Source: Bartonella taylorii 8TBB (lineage in GTDB: Bacteria > Pseudomonadota > Alphaproteobacteria > Rhizobiales > Rhizobiaceae). From it: DNA of 43,762 nucleotides. The notes under the pieces were generated by a model. It saw only the letters and a program-made list of their open reading frames with translations, made no database searches and was not told where the DNA came from. Shown here in pieces: positions 20,042 through 28,565 of this stretch; position 1 is the stretch's first letter, and each line of letters begins with the position of its first letter. The stretch lies in NCBI RefSeq assembly GCF_902825155.1, contig NZ_CADEAG010000011.1, positions 1 through 43,762 on the forward strand. The letters are read 5' to 3'. The translations under genes were made by a program, and so were the position numbers.

Positions 20042-21904
20042 TCATATTGCCATAGATTTTTGACGATTCTGTGGGATCTTTTCTTCTACTGTCTGGTTCC
20101 GTTTGACAAATTTTACAACGTTTTCTGCGTTCACTTGTGTTGTGCTGATTTCAACAGATTTCTCACCATCACTTGAGCTTACAGATTGTTGTACATTCCG
20201 TTCCTTCTCTTTACGCATTTCACAATGTTGCTGTCGAATAACACCGCAGATCTCTTTTGTTTGTCTAAAGGTTTCTGCAATTTTTTGTGCTTGACTTACT
20301 GGTATGCCAAGACTCTCAGCAAGTTTTATATGATTTTCTTCATTTATAGCTTCATGCTCGCTTGGTGATAAACGTTCATTGAGTTTTCGGAAATAAACCT
20401 GTAGCTGCGTTTCTAGCTCAGGAGAGCTTGATAAAATAATTCCCTCCCGTTTTTTGTTGGAGGAGAAAAAGAACTCTTTTATCTTTTGACTAGGCATTTC
20501 TACAGGCTTAGCACAGCGTTTTTGTTCGGCAGAATGAGACTCTAAAGTATCTTTTTCTACTTGTTTCACAGCATGTATATATTGGAAAACGGCTTGACCG
20601 AGGGGCAAACAATTGTCTTTAGCATGTTGGCGTGCACTATTTTTAAGACCACATACACCAACACCGCGAAGCTTATGAATAGATTGAGGAGATTGTTCAA
20701 TAAGTTGCGCAAGTCTTTCTCCCTTCTCAACATCTTCATGCGTTATCGGAATTTTAAACTCTGGAAGTTTGTTTTGCAAAGCATGCTTATTACCATAAAC
20801 AGTTTCACATAAAGTTTTGATGTTTTCCATGCTCCTTTTGACTAATGCGTTTTCGTAAACCCTTTGAGAAAGTTCCTCGTTGGTAAGATCTGGAACGGTT
20901 TCTTTTGGTATAAGCACTTTTTGCACTTCTTGAGGGAAAGGCGCTGTGAAAGAGAAGCGATCACCAATTTGCAATGTTTTCACTTGCTCTGGTGCGAGAT
21001 GTTTTTTATGTCCTACAACGAAAGTTCCATTAACATCTATCATGAAACCTTCTTGTCCACAGCCCCTATAAGTACCATGATAAGTATGACCCTCTCGTAC
21101 TACGACAGTAGCACGACAATTTTTTTCATCAATTCCAATCTTTTTCATGTTGTCGACGAATTCACGTAAAATGAGCATTTTGTCTGGATTAGAGATATCT
21201 TCAAGGAGATGCTTTATGGGGTCTAGATTGTCGTTGTTCACTGCCTCATAACGGATAAGTTTCTTGCGTTCTCTTGATACAAGAGAATAATCTAGAGTAT
21301 AGCCTGCTTTTTGTCCAAGTTTTTCAGCGAAAAGTTGTATTACGTGTCTATTGCCTTCTCTGAAAGGATTTAAAGAGTATAAATGCAACATTACTTGAGA
21401 TGTATGTTCAATGAACTCTTCGCGTGTTAAATTTTGCCAATCACCTTTTTCAAGGAGCATTTCATCTAATTTTTGGAGTCCTCGTTGTATTTCTTCGCCA
21501 GCAGCAAAAGGTTTTGTAAAGTGCTTTTTTTTCAGCGATGGCATAGAAGCAACACTACCATTTGGAAATTTAAAGCGTTCATCGCGTGTACGGCCGGCCC
21601 ATGCAAACGTCTTGGAAAATATTTGCTGGTGAATGCTTTTTAGATAGGAGGAATCTATTGTTTCTGGCAAGGGGGCTGCACGCAGTTTCGCCATCATTTC
21701 TTTTGTATCACGAGAATATACTTCAGCAAATGTTTTTTGATTGGTAATAAGATATTTATTTTTATATACTTTAGTCCTAGGGTAGTAAAAATGCTTCGAT
21801 TCTGTTTTCAGCCTTTTACTGGCTTCTGGATCAAGACTCTGGTGATGCTCTTGCAATTCTATTTGTGTGGTGTATGTGGGGTTTTGCGTCTTCTCTTTTG
21901 TCAT
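20042..21904 (-). CDS. FIC-OB-BID effector A3 with His-to-Asn active site
   Basis: Family A (N-terminus MTKEK), 620 residues, with FIC about 70-230, OB about 275-340, BID about 375-465 (HKLRGVGVCGLKNSARQHA) and the conserved helical tail region. The motif is NPFREGNRH: the catalytic histidine is N179 and the second arginine is H, while the GN anion-binding core remains. It could still bind nucleotide but should not transfer AMP by the usual mechanism. Tail ends RQKSMAI. Start supported by AAAGGAAATATCG before the ATG. Closely related to A2 along its whole length. Confidence 0.9.
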   Translation of the reverse strand: MTKEKTQNPTYTTQIELQEHHQSLDPEASKRLKTESKHFYYPRTKVYKNKYLITNQKTFAEVYSRDTKEMMAKLRAAPLPETIDSSYLKSIHQQIFSKTFAWAGRTRDERFKFPNGSVASMPSLKKKHFTKPFAAGEEIQRGLQKLDEMLLEKGDWQNLTREEFIEHTSQVMLHLYSLNPFREGNRHVIQLFAEKLGQKAGYTLDYSLVSRERKKLIRYEAVNNDNLDPIKHLLEDISNPDKMLILREFVDNMKKIGIDEKNCRATVVVREGHTYHGTYRGCGQEGFMIDVNGTFVVGHKKHLAPEQVKTLQIGDRFSFTAPFPQEVQKVLIPKETVPDLTNEELSQRVYENALVKRSMENIKTLCETVYGNKHALQNKLPEFKIPITHEDVEKGERLAQLIEQSPQSIHKLRGVGVCGLKNSARQHAKDNCLPLGQAVFQYIHAVKQVEKDTLESHSAEQKRCAKPVEMPSQKIKEFFFSSNKKREGIILSSSPELETQLQVYFRKLNERLSPSEHEAINEENHIKLAESLGIPVSQAQKIAETFRQTKEICGVIRQQHCEMRKEKERNVQQSVSSSDGEKSVEISTTQVNAENVVKFVKRNQTVEEKIPQNRQKSMAI

Positions 21905-22003
21905 CGATATTTCCTTTTAAGCCTGCTCAATTTTGTCAATGAGTTATGTCAAGTGAAAGGGGATGTGTTGTTCAATATTTTCTCTGATGTTACACATCGC
22001 TCT

Positions 22004-22034
22004 GTGGTGCAATTCATGGAAATGATTGCACCAC
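22004..22034 (-). terminator. hairpin after effector B2
   Basis: GTGGTGCAAT at 22004-22013 pairs perfectly with ATTGCACCAC at 22025-22034 over an 11-base loop, 35 bases beyond the B2 stop codon. There is no long T-run, so it may stabilise the 3' end rather than terminate fully. Confidence 0.6.
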
Positions 22035-22068
22035 GAGAACAGATTAAAAGCCAAGGCTTACAATACGA

Positions 22069-23862
22069 TCATAATTTCATAGACTTTGCATGATGCCGTT
22101 GACCTTGCTCTTCTGGCACTTTTTTGTGCCTGATAAATTCTAGAACTTTCTTTTCTTGAGTTGGTGTTGCGCCTATTTGGTCCAGTTTTTCCTTATTGCT
22201 TTGTGTTATAGGTTGACGTAAACCACGTTCCATATGCTGCCGCATTTCAAAATTCTGCTGTCGGGTAGCAGCGCAGATTTCTTTTGTTTTTCTAAAGATT
22301 TCTGCAATTTTTTCTGCTTGATTTACTGATGTTCCAAGATTCTTAGCAAGTTTTGTATAATCTCTTTCCTTTATAGCTTCATGCTCGATTGGAGATAAAC
22401 GTTCATTGAGTTTTTGGAAATAAGCTTGTACCTCTAATCCTAGTCTAGGAGAGGTTGACAAAGCCGCTTGCTGTTGTTCTTTTGGCAGAGAAAATAGCTT
22501 TTTTATTTGTGGACTAGGCATTTTAACCGACTTTTCATAGCATTTGTTTTCTATAGAATAGGACTGTAGAGCATGCTCTTTTGCGTGTTCTAGAACCTTT
22601 ATATACTCGAGAATAGCGTGACCGAGGGTCAAAATAGTATCTTCAGCACATATACGTGCGTTATTTTTTATGCCACATATTTTAAAACCAGCAAGTTTAG
22701 AAAAAGACGTTGGATTGTTAGAAATTTGCAATGCAACTTGATATCCCCTAGCAAAATTTTTGTTAATTTCATTGATCTTTTCCTGTAAAATACGCGATCT
22801 GCCATAAACAGTTTTGCATAAAGCTTCGATATGTTTTTTATGTTCTTGAACCCATCGATTTTCTTGAATCCTCTTAACAAGTTCCTCTTTCGAGAGAGAT
22901 GTTAATACTTTCTCTGGTATAAGAATTTGTTGTAATTTTTCGGATACGGGTGCTGTAAAAGAGAAGGAATCTCCAATTTTTAATGTTTGCATTTGTTCTG
23001 GTGAGAGATCTTTTTTATCTCCTAAAATGAAAGTTCCACAAACGTCCATCATGAAGCCACGGGGTCCACTGCCCCTATAGGTACCATGATACGTAAGACC
23101 TTCGTGTGCCACAACAGCAGGACGATAATTGTCTTCATTGAGACCAAGTCGTCTCATTTCCTGGTTGAATTCCTTTAGAAGAAGCATTTTTTTGTGATTG
23201 GAGATATCTTCAAGCAAATTCTTTATTGGTTCTGGATTGCTATTGTCTATCGCTTCAACACTGGCAAATATCTTGCGTTTATTTGATACAAGAGAAAAAT
23301 CTAGAGGGTGTCCTGCCGCTTCTCCAAGTTTTTCAAAAAAAACTTGTATTGTACGTTTATTGCCTTCCCTGAAAGGATGCGTACGCAGCAAGTTTATCAT
23401 CAGTCCTGCCGCATGTTGAACAAACTCTTCGCGGGATAAGTTTTTTAAGTAATTGCTATCGGCGAGTGTTTGATCTAAACTTCTTAACCTTTTTTCTACT
23501 TGATCACTGGAGGCAAAAGGACTTTGAAATTCCTTTCTTTTTATAAGAGGTGTAAAGGCAATGCTCCCATCTGCGAATTGAAAAGGTTGTCCGCGTGTCT
23601 TTCCCGCCCATTCAAACGTTTCGGAAAACAAGGTTTTATGAATCTTTTTTAAATAAGAGGAATCAATTTTCTTGGGTAAAGGTTCTGCACGCAGCTTTGC
23701 CATTGCTTGTTTTACATCTTCAGAACATTTTTGCTGCAAGGCATGATTGTCTCTGATGTTATATTTATTCTTGAGTACTGTGTCATTGTCGTAAAAAAAA
23801 CTTTGCGATGCTGAGTCTTGTGTTTCCTGTTTTTTTACATCAACTATTTGTTTTTTTTTCAT
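22069..23862 (-). CDS. FIC-OB-BID effector B2 with canonical FIC motif
   Basis: 597 residues. The motif HPFREGNKRTIQ starts at H162 and matches HxFx(D/E)GN(G/K)R, so it is predicted to be an active AMP transferase. The flap hairpin FQFADGSIAFTP lies upstream of it. OB-like segment TYHGTYRGSG (about 240-310), BID about 350-440 (SKLAGFKICGIKNNAR), then the conserved helical region (MPSPQIKKLFSLPKEQQ, LGTSVNQAEKIAEIF). Tail ends HHAKSMKL. In the Bep family such proteins modify host GTPases or other targets after VirB/VirD4 export; the target here is unknown. Near-identical to B1 in its second half. Confidence 0.92.
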   Translation of the reverse strand: MKKKQIVDVKKQETQDSASQSFFYDNDTVLKNKYNIRDNHALQQKCSEDVKQAMAKLRAEPLPKKIDSSYLKKIHKTLFSETFEWAGKTRGQPFQFADGSIAFTPLIKRKEFQSPFASSDQVEKRLRSLDQTLADSNYLKNLSREEFVQHAAGLMINLLRTHPFREGNKRTIQVFFEKLGEAAGHPLDFSLVSNKRKIFASVEAIDNSNPEPIKNLLEDISNHKKMLLLKEFNQEMRRLGLNEDNYRPAVVAHEGLTYHGTYRGSGPRGFMMDVCGTFILGDKKDLSPEQMQTLKIGDSFSFTAPVSEKLQQILIPEKVLTSLSKEELVKRIQENRWVQEHKKHIEALCKTVYGRSRILQEKINEINKNFARGYQVALQISNNPTSFSKLAGFKICGIKNNARICAEDTILTLGHAILEYIKVLEHAKEHALQSYSIENKCYEKSVKMPSPQIKKLFSLPKEQQQAALSTSPRLGLEVQAYFQKLNERLSPIEHEAIKERDYTKLAKNLGTSVNQAEKIAEIFRKTKEICAATRQQNFEMRQHMERGLRQPITQSNKEKLDQIGATPTQEKKVLEFIRHKKVPEEQGQRHHAKSMKL

Positions 23863-24177
23863 GGATATTTCCTTTTAAGCCTTCTGAATATCAATTCATC
23901 TTTGACAACTTTTTGGGTGCATACTCCATCTTGATTTTATAACTTTTTATCCAAAGGAGAATGCTCACTTTGTGTTTTAAATGATTTTGCTTCATTTGCA
24001 TGGGTCATTATCAAAGTTTATAATTTTTATTTATTTTATTGTATAATTTATCAATGAGTTAAGTGAAATAACGAGAAAGGCTTTCCCAATATTTTTTGAT
24101 GTCCCCCCCCTCATGGTACAATCTCCGAAAATGATTGCACCACGAGAATAGGTTAAAAAGCAAAGTTTAAAATATGA
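23863..24177. other. intergenic region upstream of effector B2
   Basis: No gene; in particular no frame that looks like a BiaA/VbhA-type antitoxin. It holds the B2 leader (AAGGAAATATCC before the ATG), AT-rich promoter-like DNA, a run of eight C's at 24103-24110, and the hairpin TGGTACAATC (24114) with GATTGCACCA (24133) behind A2. It is nearly identical to 28201-28514. Confidence 0.6.
24114..24142 (-). terminator. hairpin after effector A2
   Basis: TGGTACAATC at 24114-24123 and GATTGCACCA at 24133-24142 form a ten-position stem with one mismatch, 36 bases after the A2 stop. The same element lies behind A1 at 28451-28479. Confidence 0.5.
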
Positions 24178-26034
24178 TCATATTGCCATAGATTTTCCAC
24201 GATGCTGTTGGATTTTCTGTTCTCTTCTTTTTTCTTGTTTGGCAAATCCTACAACGTTCTCTGCTTTCATTTGTGTTGTGCTTATTTTAATGGATTTCTT
24301 ACTATCGCTTGAGGTTACAGATTGACGTACATTACGTTCCTTTTCTTTACCTATTTTATGATGTAGCTCTTTAATAATATCGTAGCTCTTTTTTGTCCAT
24401 CTTACGGTTCGTACAATTTCTCCTGCTTGACTTATCGATGTTCCGAGACTCTCAGCAAGTTTTATATGATTTTCTTCATTTATAGCTTCATGTTCGCTTG
24501 GTGATAAACGTTCATTGAGTCTCCCAAAATATTGCTGTACCTCTATTCTTAGTTCAGGAGAGTTTGATAAAATTCTTTGTTGTTCCTCTCTGGGTATGAA
24601 AAAGAGCTTTTTTATGTTTTGACTAGGCATTTCTACAGGCTTAGCACAGCGCTTTTGTTCGGCAGAATGCGATGCTAAAACCTCTCTTTCTGCTCCTTTT
24701 AGAGCATATATATAACCTAAAATAGAGTGACTGAGGGTCGAAAAATTTGCTTCAGCATGTTGGCGTGCACTATTTTTAAGACCACATACACGAACGCCGC
24801 GAATCTTACGAATAGATTGAGGAGATTGTTCAATAAGCTGCGCAAGTTTTTCTCCCTTCTCAATATCTTCATGCGTTATCGGAATTTTAAACTCTGGAAG
24901 TTTGTTTTGCAAAGCATGCTTATTACCATAAACAACCTTACATAAAGTTCTGATATTTTTCATGCTATTTTTGACTAATGCACTTTGATAAACCCGTTGA
25001 GAAAGTTCTTCATTGGTAAGATCTGGAACGGTTTCTTTTGGTATAAGCACTTTTTGCACTTCTTGAGGGAAAGGCGCTGTGAAAGAGAAGCGATCACCAA
25101 TTTCTAATGTCTTCACTTGCTCTGGTGCGAGATGTTTTTTATGTCCCAAGATGTATTGACCACCAATATCCATCATGAAACCTTCTTGTCCACCGCCCCT
25201 ATAGGTACCATGATAAGTATGACCCTCTTGTGCTACGACAAGAAAATAATTGCTGTCAGAAAGCCCAAGTTTTCTCATGCTATTGGTAAATTCATCTAAA
25301 AGCATCACTTTGTCTATATTCGTGATATCTTCGAGGAGATGCTTTATGGGGCTTTGATTTCCGTTGTTCACTGCTTCAGCACGGACAAAATCCTTACGTT
25401 TTTTTGAAACAGAGGAATAATATAGCTGATGGCCTGCTTTTTGCCCAAGTTTTTCAACAAAAAGTTGTATTGCGCGTCTATTGCCTTCTCTGAAAGGATT
25501 TAAAGAGTACAAATGCAACATTATTTGAGATGTATGTTCAATGAACTCTTCGCGTGTTAAATTTTGCAAATCACCCTTTTCAAGGAGCATTTCATCTAAC
25601 TTTTGGAGTCCTCGTTGTATTTCTTCGCCGGTAGCAAAAGGTTTTGTAAATTTCTTTTTTTTTAGAAACGGCATAGAAGCAACGCTGCCATCTGCAAAGG
25701 TAAAGCGTTCATCGCGTGTCTGTCCAGCCCATTCAAACGTCTTGGAAAATATTTGCTGGTGAAGGCTTTTTAGATATGAGGAATCAATTTTTTCTGGCAA
25801 GGGGGCTGCGCGCAGGCTCTCCATTACTTTTTTTGCATCACGAGCACATGCATCATTTAATTCTTTTTGCTTGGTAATCCTATATTTGTTTTTATACACT
25901 CCGCTACCAGGATAAAAGAAATTCTGCTCTTCTGTTTTCAGCCTTTTACGGATTTCTGGATCAAGACTCCGGTGATACTTTTGCAATTCTTTTTGTGTGC
26001 GAGATGCAGTATTTTTCGCTTTTTCTTTTGTCAT
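24178..26034 (-). CDS. FIC-OB-BID effector A2 with His-to-Asn active site
   Basis: 618 residues, family A (MTKEK start). FIC motif NPFREGNRRAIQ: N179 replaces the catalytic histidine, all other motif residues kept. This is one step of decay fewer than A3, which also lost the second arginine. OB-like region (TYHGTYRGGGQEGFMMDIGG), BID about 375-465 (RKIRGVRVCGLKNSARQHAE) and the helical C-terminal region follow; tail ends HRGKSMAI. Non-catalytic FIC proteins that work by binding are known in Bartonella (BepC with GEF-H1), so function is still possible. AAAGGAAATATCG precedes the ATG. Confidence 0.9.
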   Translation of the reverse strand: MTKEKAKNTASRTQKELQKYHRSLDPEIRKRLKTEEQNFFYPGSGVYKNKYRITKQKELNDACARDAKKVMESLRAAPLPEKIDSSYLKSLHQQIFSKTFEWAGQTRDERFTFADGSVASMPFLKKKKFTKPFATGEEIQRGLQKLDEMLLEKGDLQNLTREEFIEHTSQIMLHLYSLNPFREGNRRAIQLFVEKLGQKAGHQLYYSSVSKKRKDFVRAEAVNNGNQSPIKHLLEDITNIDKVMLLDEFTNSMRKLGLSDSNYFLVVAQEGHTYHGTYRGGGQEGFMMDIGGQYILGHKKHLAPEQVKTLEIGDRFSFTAPFPQEVQKVLIPKETVPDLTNEELSQRVYQSALVKNSMKNIRTLCKVVYGNKHALQNKLPEFKIPITHEDIEKGEKLAQLIEQSPQSIRKIRGVRVCGLKNSARQHAEANFSTLSHSILGYIYALKGAEREVLASHSAEQKRCAKPVEMPSQNIKKLFFIPREEQQRILSNSPELRIEVQQYFGRLNERLSPSEHEAINEENHIKLAESLGTSISQAGEIVRTVRWTKKSYDIIKELHHKIGKEKERNVRQSVTSSDSKKSIKISTTQMKAENVVGFAKQEKRREQKIQQHRGKSMAI

Positions 26035-26274
26035 CGATATTTCCTTTCAAGCTTACTCAATATCAATATTTATCTTTAAAAGTTTTTTTGGTGCGTACCT
26101 CATCTTCACTTTAAAAATTTTATTCATTTTAATTATTCAATTTTATCAACAATTTGGTAAAATAAGAAGGGACATTTTGTCCAAAATGTTCCCTCATATT
26201 ACACTCTCCATGGTAAATTTTATGGAAATGATTGCACTACGAGCATAGATTAAAAGCCAAGGCTTAAAGTATGA

Positions 26275-28200
26275 TCATCTTGACATAGCTTTTGCACGAT
26301 GCTGCTGACCTTGCTCTTCTGGTGCTTTTTCTTGCTTGGCAGATTTTACAACGTTTTCTATTTTAGTGAGTGTTGTGATTTTTTCAGCAGATTTTTCGCT
26401 ACCATCTTCCCATGCTACATATCCAACTTTATGCCGTGGACCTTGCTCTTCTGGCGCTTTTTTTTGTTTGATAAATTCTAAAACTTTCTTTTCTTGAGTT
26501 GGTGTTGCGCCTATTTGGGCCAGTTTTTCCTTATTGCTTTGTGTTATAGGTTGACGTAAACCACGTTCCATATGCTGCCGCATTTCAAAATCCTGCCGTC
26601 GGGTAGCAGCGCAGATTTCTTTTGTTTTTCTAAAGATTTCTGCAATTTTTTCTGCTTGATTTACTGATGTTCCAAGATTCTTAGCAAGTTTTGTATAATC
26701 TCTTTCCTTTATAGCTTCATGCTCGATTGGAGATAAACGTTCATTGAGTTTTTGGAAATAAGCTTGTACCTCTAATCCTAGTCTAGGAGAGGTTGACAAA
26801 GCCGCTTGCTGTTGTTCTTTTGGCAGAGAAAATAGCTTTTTTATTTGTGGACTAGGCATTTTAACCGACTTTTCATAGCATTTGTTTTCTATAGAATAGG
26901 ACTGTAGAGCATGCTCTTTTGCGTGTTCTAGAACCTTTATATACTCGAGAATAGCGTGACCGAGGGTCAAAATAGTATCTTCAGCACATATACGTGCGTT
27001 ATTTTTTATGCCACATATTTTAAAACCAGCAAGTTTAGAAAAAGACTTTGGATTGTTAAAAATTTGCAATGCAACTTGATATCCCCTAGCAAAATTTTCG
27101 TTAATTTCGTTGATCTTTTCCTGTAAAATACGCGATCTGCCATAAACAGTTTTGCATAAATCTTCGATATGTTTTTTAAATTCTTGAACAGATGGATTGT
27201 TTTGAATCCTCTTATTAAGTTCCTCTTTCGAGAGAGATGTTAATACTTTCTCTGGTATAAGAATTTGTTGTAATTTTTCAGATACGGGTGCTGTAAAAGA
27301 GAAGGGATCTCCAATTTTTAATGTTTGCATTTGTTCTGGTGAGAGATCTTTTTTATCTCCTAAAATGAAAGTTCCACAAACGTCCATCATGAAGCTGTGG
27401 TATCCACTGCCCCTATAGGTACCATGATACGTAAGACCTTCGTGTGCCACAACAGCAAGATGATAATTGTCTTCATTGAGACAAAGTCGTCTCATTTCAT
27501 GGTTGAATTCCTTTAGAAGAAGCATTTTTTTGCGATTGGAGATATCTTCAAGTAAATGCTTCATTGGACCTGGATTGCCCTTATCTATCGCTTCAATACT
27601 GGCAAACATCTTGCGTTTATTTGATACAAGAGAAAAATCTAGAGGATGTCCTGCTGCTTTTCCAAGTTTTTCAACAAAAACTTGTATTGTACGTCTATTG
27701 CCTTCCCTGAAAGGATGCATATGCTGCAAGTTTATCATCAGCCCTGCCGCATGTTGAACAAACTCTTCGCGGGATAAGTTTTTTAAGTAATTGCTCTCGG
27801 CGAGCGCTTGATCTAGATCTCTTAGACCTTTTTCTACTTGATCACTGGAGGCAAAAGGACTTTGAAATTCCTTTCTTTTTATAAGAGGTGTAGAGGCAAT
27901 GCTCCCATCTGCGAATTGAAAAGGTTGTCCGCGTGTCTTTCCCGCCCATTCAAACGTTTCGGAAAACAAGGTTTTATGAATCTTTTTTAAATAAGAGGAA
28001 TCAATTTTCTTGGGTAAAGGTTCTGCACGCAGCTTTGCCATTGCTTGTTTTACATCTTCAGAACATTTTTGCTGCAAGGCATGATTGTCTCTGATGTTAT
28101 ATTTATTCTTGAGTACTGTGTCATTGTCGTAAAAAAAACTTTGCGATGCTGAGTCTTGTGTTTCCTGTTTTTTTACATCAACTATTTGTTTTTTTTTCAT
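26275..28200 (-). CDS. FIC-OB-BID effector B1 with intact FIC motif
   Basis: 641 residues. FIC motif HPFREGNRRTIQ with H162, same numbering as B2, predicted active; the residue after GN is R rather than G or K. Flap FQFADGSIASTP, OB-like region TYHGTYRGSGYHSFMMDV, BID about 350-440 and the conserved helical region are as in B2. Compared with B2 it has about 44 extra residues near the C-terminus, a segment HKVGYVAWEDGSEKSAE flanked by two APEEQG repeats, and ends HRAKAMSR. The extra segment resembles the tail of A1, which suggests recombination between neighbours. AAGGAAATATCC lies before the ATG. Confidence 0.92.
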   Translation of the reverse strand: MKKKQIVDVKKQETQDSASQSFFYDNDTVLKNKYNIRDNHALQQKCSEDVKQAMAKLRAEPLPKKIDSSYLKKIHKTLFSETFEWAGKTRGQPFQFADGSIASTPLIKRKEFQSPFASSDQVEKGLRDLDQALAESNYLKNLSREEFVQHAAGLMINLQHMHPFREGNRRTIQVFVEKLGKAAGHPLDFSLVSNKRKMFASIEAIDKGNPGPMKHLLEDISNRKKMLLLKEFNHEMRRLCLNEDNYHLAVVAHEGLTYHGTYRGSGYHSFMMDVCGTFILGDKKDLSPEQMQTLKIGDPFSFTAPVSEKLQQILIPEKVLTSLSKEELNKRIQNNPSVQEFKKHIEDLCKTVYGRSRILQEKINEINENFARGYQVALQIFNNPKSFSKLAGFKICGIKNNARICAEDTILTLGHAILEYIKVLEHAKEHALQSYSIENKCYEKSVKMPSPQIKKLFSLPKEQQQAALSTSPRLGLEVQAYFQKLNERLSPIEHEAIKERDYTKLAKNLGTSVNQAEKIAEIFRKTKEICAATRRQDFEMRQHMERGLRQPITQSNKEKLAQIGATPTQEKKVLEFIKQKKAPEEQGPRHKVGYVAWEDGSEKSAEKITTLTKIENVVKSAKQEKAPEEQGQQHRAKAMSR

Positions 28201-28565
28201 GGATATTTCCTTTTAAGCCTTCTGAATATCAATTCATCTTTGAAAACTTTTTTGGGGCATACTCCATCTTGATTTTATAACTTTTTATCTAAAGGAGAAT
28301 GCTCACTTTGCGCTTTAAATGATTTTGTTTCATTTGCATGGGTCATTATCAAAGTTTATAATTTTTATTTATTTTATTGTATAATTTATCAATGAGTTAA
28401 GTGAAATAACGAGAAAGGCTTTCCCAATATTTTTTGATGTCCCTCCCTCATGGTACAATCTCCGAAAATGATTGCACCACGAGAATAGGTTAAAAAGCAA
28501 AGCTTAAAATATGATCATATTGCCATAGATTTTCCACGATGCTGTTGGATTTTCTCTTCTAGCAC
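26473..28565. repeat. long direct repeat, copy 1 (about 2.1 kb)
   Basis: Partner of 22135-24225. The near-identity of the coding and non-coding parts shows that an A-B pair of effector genes was duplicated in tandem, or that the copies have been kept alike by gene conversion. Confidence 0.9.
28201..28514. other. intergenic region upstream of effector B1
   Basis: No gene and no antitoxin-like frame. It holds the B1 leader, AT-rich promoter-like DNA and the hairpin behind A1 (TGGTACAATC at 28451, GATTGCACCA at 28470). It is nearly identical to 23863-24177. Confidence 0.6.

Larger units (their letters stand above)
22135..24225. repeat. long direct repeat, copy 2 (about 2.1 kb)
   Basis: Covers most of B2, its upstream region and the last codons of A2. 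It matches about 26473-28565 (most of B1, its upstream region and the end of A1) at an offset near 4338 bases. Long stretches are identical, including the non-coding gap, apart from changes such as the C-run at 24103. Confidence 0.9.
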
